Source: JBOGDS01 sp050743075 (GTDB taxonomy: Bacteria > Actinomycetota > Actinomycetes > Jiangellales > Jiangellaceae). Taken from it: 64,000 bases of DNA. Within the stretch, counting starts at the first letter, position 1. Each line of letters begins with the position of its first letter. The notes under the pieces are model-generated. The model made no database searches. It saw only the letters and a list, made by a program, of their open reading frames with translations, and was not told the DNA's origin. Position numbers and translations under genes: made by a program. Positions 1-7,583 of the stretch are shown here, one piece after another. Where the stretch lies: positions 15,385-79,384 of the forward strand of contig JBOGDS010000003.1 of assembly GCA_050743075.1 (NCBI GenBank). The letters are read 5' to 3'.

Positions 1-2
1 CG

Positions 3-1073
3 GCGGCCCGCGCACTCGAACGGCGCGGCATCGGCTCCGTGGTGGTGGACCGTCTCGCGGCGCCGCCGGCGGGTGGTCTGGGACTCAACCTGCCGGGCAA
101 CGCGGTGCAGGCGCTGCGCTCGCTCGGCGTCGGCGACGAGCTCGCCGAGCGGGGCGTACCGATCCGGCGGCGGGAGTATCGCAACGCCAAGGGGCGGCTG
201 CTGTTCGCCGTGGACGAGTCGGCCTTCTGGGGGACGTCGGTGTCGTCGGTGTGCGTGCGCCGCTCGGACCTGCTCGACCTGCTGCGAGCCGGCGTTCCGG
301 CAGACACGGTTCGGTGGGGTACGACGGTGACGGGACTGACGGCCGGACCTGACGACGTACGGGTGCACCTGGGGGACGGTCGAACCGAGGCCTACACCCT
401 GGTCGTGGGTGCCGACGGCGTGCGCTCGGCGGTGCGGCGGGTGATTCTCGGCGACGCCGACCCACGTCCCGCGCTCCTCTCGGCGGAGAGCTGGCGCTTC
501 GTCGTGCCCAACCCCGGGGTGGCCTGCTGGACGGTCTGGTCGGGTGCGGAAGGGACGTTCCTGCTGATCCCCGTCGACGCTGATCACGTGTACGGCTACG
601 CCTCCGCCACCCGTGGCGGCACCATCGGGGCCGACGTCGAGTGGCTCAGCTCAACGTTCGCCCGCTTCCCTGATCTCGTGCAGGCCACGGTGACCGCCCT
701 CATGGCTACGCCGTCGTCGCTGTATCCGTCGCCCGTCGAGGAGGTGCGGGTCGAGCGATGGAGCACCCAGCGCGGCGTGCTCATCGGTGATGCGGCGCAC
801 GCGACCGGTCCGGTGTGGGCCCAGGGGGCTGCGCTGGCCGTCGAGGACGCTCTGGTGTTGGCCGACCTGCTGGCCGACCGCGACGACTGGACCCATGTGG
901 GCGAGGACTTCGAGCGCCGCCGGCGGCCTCGGGTCAGCCATGTGCAGAAGATGACCGACCGCCTCTCCCGAGTGGCCAGGCTGCCGACCTGGTTACGCGA
1001 CCCGATAGCTCCGATCGTCGGACCACGTACCTATCGCGAGACCTACGGCCCGCTTCGACAACCAGTCGCGTAG
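3..1073 (+). CDS. FAD-dependent monooxygenase (UbiH/PHBH class), 5' end outside window
   Basis: The reading frame is open to the window edge, so the N-terminus with the Rossmann GxGxxG motif lies upstream. The first visible residues (AARALERRG) match the helix that normally follows that motif. At about residue 133 there is the DG motif (VVGADGVRSAV), and at about residue 262 the second FAD-binding GD motif (LIGDAAHA). Together these define class A flavoprotein hydroxylases, which use NAD(P)H and O2 to hydroxylate aromatic or polyketide-like substrates. The substrate cannot be told from sequence. The gene ends shortly before a long palindrome that may end transcription. Internal GTG codons at 39-47 are not likely true starts, because homology continues upstream of them. 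Confidence 0.85.
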   Translation, partial: AARALERRGIGSVVVDRLAAPPAGGLGLNLPGNAVQALRSLGVGDELAERGVPIRRREYRNAKGRLLFAVDESAFWGTSVSSVCVRRSDLLDLLRAGVPADTVRWGTTVTGLTAGPDDVRVHLGDGRTEAYTLVVGADGVRSAVRRVILGDADPRPALLSAESWRFVVPNPGVACWTVWSGAEGTFLLIPVDADHVYGYASATRGGTIGADVEWLSSTFARFPDLVQATVTALMATPSSLYPSPVEEVRVERWSTQRGVLIGDAAHATGPVWAQGAALAVEDALVLADLLADRDDWTHVGEDFERRRRPRVSHVQKMTDRLSRVARLPTWLRDPIAPIVGPRTYRETYGPLRQPVA

Positions 1074-1111
1074 ACCCCATCGCGTGATCTTCGGGGATTG
1101 GGCCTTCCTCA

Positions 1112-1166
1112 CGGACGAGAACCGCGAACAGAGCCCTCGCAGGCGGTCCATTCGCGGTTTCGTCCG
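1112..1166. repeat. Long palindrome with 22-nt loop, putative bidirectional terminator
   Basis: Arms 1112-1128 and 1151-1166 are complementary over 16 pairs with one bulged base, enclosing a 22-nt loop. It lies between the monooxygenase gene (plus) and the convergent winged-helix gene (minus), the usual place for a bidirectional terminator. No T-tract follows, as is common in actinobacteria. It shares the arm core CCGCGAA/TTCGCGG and exactly the same loop length with the palindrome at 14501-14562. Confidence 0.6.
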
Positions 1167-1185
1167 CGACGTAGTGCCCCGCGGG

Positions 1186-2361
1186 TCAGGACCGGCCGGA
1201 TGGCCTCAGACCGACCCACGGGGCGTCGGACGCGACGAACTCGATGTCGTGGGTGTCGTCGGGGGCGACGATGGCGATCAGGGCGGCTCCCTCAGCGGTC
1301 AGGGCAGCGGTGGCGGTCTTGGGCAGCCGGCCGCTGAAGGGCTGGATCGCCAGCGTGGTCGTCCCGCGCCGGCGGGTGATGTTCCAGGTTCCGCGCGTGA
1401 AGCCGTCGACGAGAACGATCCGCGGCATCGCCCCGTTCACGTCGAAGCTCTGCTCGTGGTACCCGTCGGTGCTGACGCGGCTGCGGTCGGCGTGCGAGAG
1501 CAGCAGGTTGTCGTAGTCGTAGAGCAGCCGGGCCGGTGCCGGCGTGCCCGGGTCAGGCCGCGGCGCCTCCGGCAGGTCGAACAACTCGCGGCCCTCCTCG
1601 TCGCGGAAGCTGACGAGCTGCGGGCGCAGGCGGTCGACCACCTCGGCGAGCCGCGTCAGCCCGGACCAGGTCTGCGCGTCCCGCACCGTCGCCGGCCCGA
1701 AGGCCGCGAGGTAGCGCAGGACCATCTCGTCGACCGACGGCGCGGCGGACAGGGGCCGGCCCAGCCAGGTGTCGGCCGCCGTATGCGCGACCGGTCCGCT
1801 GCGCCTCCACAGCCCGCGCGGCGGCACCTGCACCATCGGCAGCCAGGCACGGACCGCCTTGGCGAGCGAGGCGGCGTCCCGGTCGGGCCAGCGCTCGCGC
1901 AGCAGCGTGCCGAACTCCTTGAACGTGAGCGCCCGGTCTGCGCCGAGCCTACGAGCCGCGGCCTCGAGCTCCCCGCGGTCGATGCCGACGAGGTTCCGGC
2001 CGAAGTTGCCGCTCATGCTGCGCTCGATCACCGGCTGCACCAGCGGGCGCAGCGCGAGCGCGTCGTCCGCGGTGACCAGGTGGATGGTCGATCGCATCAG
2101 CGCGATCCGCACGACCTGGCGCTACTCCATCAGCTCGCAGACCTCGCTGGCCTGGAAGTCGGTCAACCGGTTCCACAACCCGACGTACCAGGTCTGCGGC
2201 GTCTGGGCCTGCAGGCCCACCAGGTGCTCGACCATCTCGGTCGCCGGCATTGCCACCCGCTCCAGCAGATGCTGGCGGGCCAGCGTGGCGCGGTCCAACG
2301 CACGCAGGCTCAGCAGCCCACTCGACGCCGGCCCACCGACGGATGACGTTTGCCTCGACAT
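1186..2361 (-). pseudogene. Winged-helix DNA-binding protein (HTH_42/YcaQ-like), interrupted by an in-frame TAG
   Basis: Two minus-strand segments in the same frame make one protein of the winged-helix family that includes YcaQ/AlkZ-type DNA glycosylases. The N-terminal part runs from ATG 2361 (SD-like GGAAGG upstream) with the family motif LVGLQAQTP. It is stopped by TAG at 2122-2124. The frame then resumes directly with RQVVRIALMRSTIHLVT, the conserved segment that normally follows, and continues to 1186. In homologues the stop position usually holds a sense codon inside a helix (inference: a serine TCG changed to TAG). Downstream translation could restart at ATG 2112, but that would lack the first domain. 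This is a pseudogene unless the stop is read through or is a sequence error. The substrate is unknown. Confidence 0.8.
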
Positions 2362-2415
2362 AACCCGACCTTCCGCACGGGAGTGCCCCACCCATCACCG
2401 AGGGGCGGCGTGCTG

Positions 2416-3370
2416 TCAGCGCAGCGTACGGAAGAAGGTCCGCATGTCGGCCACCAGCAGGTCCGGCACCTCCATGGCGGCGAAGTGACCGCCGCGGTCG
2501 AAGTCGGACCAGTGCACGATGTTGTAGCCCTGCTCGGCGTAGCGGCGGATGGCGACGTCCTCGGCAAGGGCCGCCACACCGGTCGGCACCGCAGTCGGCG
2601 TCGGCCACGTCCCTGAGTGCATGTTCTCGTAGTACAGGTTCGCCGTGGAGGCTGCCGTGCCGGTCAGCCAGTAGAGCATCACGTCGGTGAGGATGCGGTC
2701 GCGGTCGACCGCGTCCTCCGGCAGTTCGCCGCGTGGGTCCACGCCTGGAACTTGTCGACGATCCAGGCCAGCTGCCCGACCGGAGAGTCGGTCAACCCGT
2801 ACCCGATGGTCTGCGGCCTGGTGGCCTGGATCTGGAAGTAGCCGTTCCCCTCGGACAGGTAGTGCTTCAGCCGCGCCAACCGGGACTTCTCCACATCGGT
2901 GAGTTCGGCCATGGTGGCCTCGTCGACGTCACCGAACGGGATGAAGCCGTCGGTGGCCGCGTTCACGTGCACGCCGACGACGTGATCGGCGTCTACCCGG
3001 CCAAGGTCGGGCGCGACGAAGGCGCCGTAGTCGCCGCCTTGCCCGCCGTAGCGTTCGTAACCGAGTCGGCTCATCAGTTCGGCCAGGGCCGCGGCGATGC
3101 GCGTGGTGTCCCATCCGGGGTCGGCCCGGAGAAGGCGAAACCCGGCAGCGACGGGATCACCAGGTGGAAAGCGTCGGCGGGGTCCCCGCCGTGCGCCCGA
3201 GGATCGGTCAGCGGCCCGATCACGTCGAGGAACTCGACGATCGACCCGGGCCAACCGTGGACGAGCACCAGCGGGAGGGCGTCGGGCTCGGGGGACCGCA
3301 CGTGCAGGAAGTGGATGTTCTGGCCGTCGATCGTGGTCGCGAACTGCGGGTACTCGTTCAGGTGCGCCGG
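2416..3370 (-). pseudogene. Epoxide hydrolase (alpha/beta hydrolase, EHN type), truncated and twice frameshifted
   Basis: Read on the minus strand, the segment starts inside the family at LNEYPQF and continues through the oxyanion HGWPGS motif. It then changes frame near 3115 (after GFAFSGPTP, resuming at GWDTTRIA). The nucleophile region GGQGGDYG follows. The frame changes again near 2742 (FQAWT to DPRGELPED) and ends in FRTLR at 2416. The first 80 or so residues of the epoxide hydrolase N-terminal domain are missing. The join lies close to the divergent TetR gene, suggesting a deletion that removed the 5' end and the promoter region. The product would not be functional. Confidence 0.85.
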
Positions 3371-3397
3371 TAGCGTTCGTGGTGTTGACCATGGGAG

Positions 3398-4015
3398 TTG
3401 AGCGGTCGCCGAGGGCAGGCGGCCCGCAACGACGAGCGGATCCTCGACGCCGCCCGGGCGGTCTTCGTCGCCGATCCGGAGGCACCGGTGTCGGCCGTGG
3501 CCGAGCGGGCCGGGGTCGGCATCAGCGCGCTCTACCGACGGTATGCCAGCAAGGAGGAGATGCTCCAGACGCTCTGCCTCGACGGACTGCACCGGTACAA
3601 CGCCAAGGTCGAGGCGGCGCTGCGCGACGACGGCGATCCCTGGCAGACGTTCACGCGGTTCATGCGCCGGATCGTCGACGAGGACACCCACTCGCTGACC
3701 CTGCGGCTGGTCGGAACGTTCGGGCCGACGGAGGAACTGAACGCCGAGTCGATCCGAGCCCAGGAGCTCATCGGACAGTTCTTCGGGCGTACCATGGCGG
3801 CCGGCGTCATCCGTACGGACCTGGCCGTCGACGACCTCGGCCCGATCTTCGAGATGATCGCGACGATCCGGGTCCGCGACGAGGAGCGCGCCGCGCTGTT
3901 GCGGCACCGGTACTTGGCCCTGGTGCTCGACGCCATCAAGGCTCCGGCGGGAACCGCGTTACCGGGGCCGCCGCCCACTCTGGCCGAGGTCATCGAGCGG
4001 TTCCTGCAGAGCTGA
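3398..4015 (+). CDS. TetR-family transcriptional regulator
   Basis: A 205-residue protein with a complete N-terminal helix-turn-helix (ILDAARAVF, then GVGISALYRRYASKEEML) and a variable ligand-binding C-terminal domain. The only in-frame start after an upstream TGA (3386-3388) is TTG at 3398. The first few residues before the HTH are shorter than usual, so the 5' end may have been trimmed by the same deletion that cut the neighbouring epoxide hydrolase. TetR regulators divergent from an enzyme usually repress it. Here the presumed target is decayed, so any remaining role would be elsewhere. Ligand unknown. Confidence 0.8.
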   Translation: MSGRRGQAARNDERILDAARAVFVADPEAPVSAVAERAGVGISALYRRYASKEEMLQTLCLDGLHRYNAKVEAALRDDGDPWQTFTRFMRRIVDEDTHSLTLRLVGTFGPTEELNAESIRAQELIGQFFGRTMAAGVIRTDLAVDDLGPIFEMIATIRVRDEERAALLRHRYLALVLDAIKAPAGTALPGPPPTLAEVIERFLQS

Positions 4016-4115
4016 CCGGTGGTCTCATGGCGCGGCGCCACCGGCCTCCGCGGCAGCCGAGGTAGGCTCGCGAGCCGACAGCGTCCGTACCGTCGCGGAG
4101 GAGCTCTGACGGCTC

Positions 4116-5048
4116 GTGGACACCTCGACCCGGGGCAGCCGCACCGGCGTGCTCTTCGACGATGTGGGTCCTGGCGTGACGGAGTCCGAGGAGGTAAACC
4201 TCGGCCCGACGCAGCGCCCGCGCAAGGAGTTCCCGCAGCCGCCGCCGGTCAAGCGCCACGGGCCCGGCCGGGTCGTCGCCATGTGCAACCAGAAGGGTGG
4301 CGTCGGCAAGACGACGACCACGATCAACCTGGGCGCGGCGCTGGCCGACTACGGCCGGCGGGTGCTCCTGGTCGACTTCGACCCGCAGGGCGCGTTGTCG
4401 GTCGGGCTCGGGGTCGACGCACACGACCTGGAGCTGTCCGTCTACAACCTGGTGATGGAGCGCGACGTCAAGCCGGCTGACATCCTGCACGAGACGTCCG
4501 TCCCCGGCATGGACCTGCTGCCGAGCAACATCGACCTTTCCGCCGCGGAGATCCAGCTGGTCAGCGAGGTCGCCCGCGAGCACGCGCTGTCCCGCGCCCT
4601 GCAGTCCGTCATTCCCGACTACGACGTCATCCTGGTCGACTGCCAGCCGTCCCTGGGCATGCTGACGGTCAACGCCCTGACGGCCTCCGACGGCGTCATC
4701 GTGCCACTCGAGTGCGAGTACTTCGCGCTGCGCGGCGTGGCGCTGCTCCAGGAGACGATCGAGAAGGTCCGCGACCGGCTCAACCCGCGACTGACGATCG
4801 AGGGCCTGCTGGCCACCATGTACGACTCGCGCACCGTGCACGGGCGAGAGGTCCTGGCCCGGCTGGTCGAGGCGTTCGGGGAGAAGGTCTTCCACACGGT
4901 CGTGGCGCGGACCATCCGCTTCCCGGAGACCACGGTGGCGGGCTTGCCGATCACCAGCTTCGCGCCCGAGTCGCCCGGGGCGGCGGCGTACCGGCAGCTG
5001 GCCAGGGAGGTGCTCGCCCGGTGGCAGACGGCGCCCTCCAGGAGCTGA
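4116..5048 (+). CDS. ParA/Soj-family ATPase
   Basis: A 310-residue MinD/ParA ATPase with a deviant Walker A motif KGGVGKT at residues 60-66 and a Walker A' aspartate in LLVDFDPQG. It heads the parA-scpA-scpB-rluB operon conserved in actinobacteria (Rv1708 in M. tuberculosis). It is not the oriC-linked ParA and has no ParB beside it. The association with SMC-ScpAB suggests a role in chromosome organisation or segregation (inference). The start is GTG 4116. A TAGGCT hexamer at 4063-4068 could be a -10 element. The 3' end overlaps scpA by 28 bases, so translation is probably coupled. Confidence 0.88.
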   Translation: MDTSTRGSRTGVLFDDVGPGVTESEEVNLGPTQRPRKEFPQPPPVKRHGPGRVVAMCNQKGGVGKTTTTINLGAALADYGRRVLLVDFDPQGALSVGLGVDAHDLELSVYNLVMERDVKPADILHETSVPGMDLLPSNIDLSAAEIQLVSEVAREHALSRALQSVIPDYDVILVDCQPSLGMLTVNALTASDGVIVPLECEYFALRGVALLQETIEKVRDRLNPRLTIEGLLATMYDSRTVHGREVLARLVEAFGEKVFHTVVARTIRFPETTVAGLPITSFAPESPGAAAYRQLAREVLARWQTAPSRS

Positions 5049-5887
5049 CGGCTCCGCGGGCCGCCGCCGCCGAGCGATTCGAGGTGCACCTCGACAACTT
5101 CGAGGGCCCGTTCGACCTGCTGCTCAGCCTGATCGCCAAGCACAAGCTCGACGTCACGGAGGTGGCGCTGCACCAGGTGACCGACGAGTTCATCGCGCAT
5201 ATCAAGGCGATCGGCCCCGAGTGGGACCTCGACCTGGCCAGCGAGTTCCTCGTCGTCGCGTCGACGCTGCTCGACCTCAAGACCGCGCGCTTGCTGCCCA
5301 GCGGCGAGGTCGAGGACGAGGACGACCTGGCCCTGCTGGAGGCGCGCGACCTGCTCTTCGCCCGGCTGCTCCAGTACAGGGCCTACAAGGAGGTCGCGTC
5401 GGTCCTGGCGGCCCGGATGCGCGACGAGTCGCTGCGCTTCCCGCGGGCGGTCGGTCTGGAGGAGCGCTACGCCGCGCTGCTGCCGGAGGTCGTCGTCGGG
5501 CTCGGGCCGCACGAGCTCACGGCCCTGGCGGCTCGCACGCTCGAACCCAAGCCGCCACAGACCATCGGCACGGCACACCTGCACGAGGCCAGGGTCAGCG
5601 TGCGTGAGCAGGCCGCGGTGCTCGTCGAGCGGCTGCGCCGGTCCCGCAGCGCCACGTTCCGCGCCCTGTCCGCCGACTGTCCGACGACGCTGCACGTCGT
5701 CGCCCGGTTCCTGGCCCTGCTCGAGCTCTACCGCGACCGGGTCGTCAGCTTCGAGCAGCTCACCCCGCTCGGGGAGCTGACCGTGCGGTGGAGCGGCGAT
5801 GACGGGCCGGTCGACGCCGTCACCGACGAGTATGACGACGAGCCGGGGCGCCAGGCCGCGCTGGCCGAGAAGGGCGGTCCGGCGTGA
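5021..5887 (+). CDS. scpA: Segregation and condensation protein A
   Basis: A 288-residue kleisin. The N-terminal signature FEGPFDLLLSLI and the following helices bind the SMC head-neck region; the C-terminal winged helix binds the other SMC head. ScpA, ScpB and SMC form the bacterial condensin complex. The chosen start is GTG 5021, preceded by AGGGAGG (5004-5010) at good spacing and lying inside parA. The open frame extends further upstream, but that part is shadow sequence over parA. The stop overlaps the scpB start (GTGA). Confidence 0.9.
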   Translation: MADGALQELTAPRAAAAERFEVHLDNFEGPFDLLLSLIAKHKLDVTEVALHQVTDEFIAHIKAIGPEWDLDLASEFLVVASTLLDLKTARLLPSGEVEDEDDLALLEARDLLFARLLQYRAYKEVASVLAARMRDESLRFPRAVGLEERYAALLPEVVVGLGPHELTALAARTLEPKPPQTIGTAHLHEARVSVREQAAVLVERLRRSRSATFRALSADCPTTLHVVARFLALLELYRDRVVSFEQLTPLGELTVRWSGDDGPVDAVTDEYDDEPGRQAALAEKGGPA

Positions 5888-6444
5888 GCGAACAACCGCT
5901 GCCCGCCGAGCCGACGCTCTCGGCAGCCATCGAAGCAGTCCTGCTCGTCGTCGACGAGCCGGTCGCCGACGTGACGCTCGCACAGGTGCTCGAGCGTCCG
6001 CGAACCGAGGTGGCCGCGACGCTGCGCGGGCTGGCCGACGACTACACCGCCTCCGGGCGGGGCTTCGAACTGCGTGAGGTGGCCGGTGGCTGGCGGCTCT
6101 ACACCCGCGCCGAGTGCGCACCTGTCGTCGAGCGTTTCGTGCTCGACGGGCAGCAGGCCCGGCTGACCCAGGCGGCGCTGGAGACGCTGGCCGTGGTGGC
6201 CTACCGGCAGCCGGTGAGCAGGTCCCGTGTCTCGGCGGTCCGCGGCGTCAACTGCGACGGCGTCATGCGGACGCTCACCACCAGAGGGCTGGTGGAGGAG
6301 GCAGGCGTCGACATCGAGACGGGCGCAACGCTGTACCGCACGTCGTCGTTCTTCCTGGAGCGCCTGGGGATGTCGTCGCTGGACGAGCTGCCACCGCTGG
6401 CGCCGTACCTGCCCGACGTCGAGGACGTCGACGGTGCCCGGTGA
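5884..6444 (+). CDS. scpB: Segregation and condensation protein B
   Basis: A 186-residue protein with two winged-helix domains. It contains the family hallmark TLAVVAYRQPVSRSRV about two thirds along and starts with the typical LSAAIEAVLLVVDEPV segment. It dimerises and wraps ScpA within the SMC condensin. GTG 5884 overlaps the scpA stop by four bases and the 3' end overlaps rluB by eleven, so the four genes from parA to rluB form one coupled transcript. Confidence 0.92.
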   Translation: MSEQPLPAEPTLSAAIEAVLLVVDEPVADVTLAQVLERPRTEVAATLRGLADDYTASGRGFELREVAGGWRLYTRAECAPVVERFVLDGQQARLTQAALETLAVVAYRQPVSRSRVSAVRGVNCDGVMRTLTTRGLVEEAGVDIETGATLYRTSSFFLERLGMSSLDELPPLAPYLPDVEDVDGAR

Positions 6445-7171
6445 GACCGGAGTCCGCCTGCAGAAGGTGCTCGCGGCCGCTGGCGTCGGGAGCCGGCGGG
6501 CGTGCGAGGAGTTGATCGCAGCGGGCCGGGTGTCGGTGGACGGGGACGTGGTCCGTGAGATGGGAACACGGGTCGACCCGGCTGTCGCGGTCATCGCCGT
6601 CGACGGGTTGCGGATCACGCCGACGGAGGCGGGCCTGGTCCACCTGGCCATGAACAAGCCGCGCGGCGTCGTCAGCACGATGAGCGACCCGCACGGCCGG
6701 CCGAACCTCGGTGACTACGTCGAGGGCCGTTCCGAGCGGCTCTTTCACGTCGGGAGGCTCGACGCCGACACCGAAGGCCTCATCCTCCTCACCAACGACG
6801 GCGACCTCGCCCACCGGCTGACGCATCCCAGCTACGGCGTGGCGAAGACCTACCTGGCCGAGGTGTCCGGCCCGGTCGGGCGCGACGTCGGCAGGACACT
6901 GCGGGCCGGCATCGAGCTCGACGACGACGTGGTCACGGTCGACGGATTCCGGATCGTGGGACGGTCGGCGGGCAGGGTGATGGTCGAGCTCGTCCTGCAC
7001 GAGGGGCGCAAGCACGTCGTGCGGCGGCTCCTCGACGCCGTGGGCCACCCGGTCGAGCGGCTCGTCCGCACGGACATCGGGCCCATCACGCTCGGCCAGC
7101 TGCGGCCGGGACGGACCCGGGCGCTGACCCAGGACGAGGTCGGGCGCCTCTACCGCGAGGTAGGCCTCTAG
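6434..7171 (+). CDS. rluB: 23S rRNA pseudouridine synthase, RluB/RsuA family
   Basis: A 245-residue protein. The N-terminal S4 RNA-binding domain (residues about 5-65, RLQKVLAAAGVGSRR) precedes the RsuA-family synthase domain. The catalytic aspartate is D110 in GRLDADTEGL. The later motifs LTHPSYGVAKTY and EGRKHVVRRLL are intact. The product isomerises a uridine in 23S rRNA helix 89 in characterised relatives. The start was set at GTG 6434 rather than further upstream because S4 homology begins at once; it overlaps scpB by eleven bases. The fixed neighbourhood with scpAB is an old bacterial arrangement. Confidence 0.92.
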   Translation: MPGETGVRLQKVLAAAGVGSRRACEELIAAGRVSVDGDVVREMGTRVDPAVAVIAVDGLRITPTEAGLVHLAMNKPRGVVSTMSDPHGRPNLGDYVEGRSERLFHVGRLDADTEGLILLTNDGDLAHRLTHPSYGVAKTYLAEVSGPVGRDVGRTLRAGIELDDDVVTVDGFRIVGRSAGRVMVELVLHEGRKHVVRRLLDAVGHPVERLVRTDIGPITLGQLRPGRTRALTQDEVGRLYREVGL

Positions 7172-7543
7172 ATGAGCCTGCGGGCGGTTCGAGGTGCGAC
7201 CCAACTGGACGTGGACGAACGCGGACACTTGCTCAGGCGGGTCCGCGAGCTGGTCGACGCGGTGCTTTCACGCAACGCTCTGTCGAGTGACGACCTCGTG
7301 AGCATCGTGTTCACCGCGACGGCGGACCTGCGCTCCGAGTTCCCCGCCTACGCAGCCCGCTCGATCGGGATCAGCGACGTCCCTCTGCTCTGTGCGCAGG
7401 AACTCGACGTCGAGGGGGCACTGCCGCGCGTCGTGCGGCTGATGGCGCACGTCGAGACACCGCTGTCCAGGTCCGAGATCCGCCACGTCTACCTGCACGG
7501 TGCCCGCGACCTTCGCACCGACCTGCCCCGCGATCCAGGATGA
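7172..7543 (+). CDS. aroH: Chorismate mutase, AroH class
   Basis: A 123-residue protein matching the monofunctional AroH (Bacillus-type trimeric alpha/beta barrel) mutases. It has VRGAT at the N-terminus, the VFTATADL segment, the VPLLCAQE motif and the C-terminal HVYLHGA. It converts chorismate to prephenate for phenylalanine and tyrosine synthesis. It starts on the base after the rluB stop. The next gene is prephenate dehydrogenase, so two consecutive steps are co-transcribed. Confidence 0.88.
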   Translation: MSLRAVRGATQLDVDERGHLLRRVRELVDAVLSRNALSSDDLVSIVFTATADLRSEFPAYAARSIGISDVPLLCAQELDVEGALPRVVRLMAHVETPLSRSEIRHVYLHGARDLRTDLPRDPG

Positions 7544-7583
7544 CCAGGACCGGTCTGCGGGTCGAACCGGGGGTATATCGTCG

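Noticed and set aside
1084..2346. Long plus-strand ORF of 420 codons
   Set aside because: It lies antisense to the winged-helix gene, is Arg/Gln/Gly/Pro-rich and has no domain; a GC-bias shadow.
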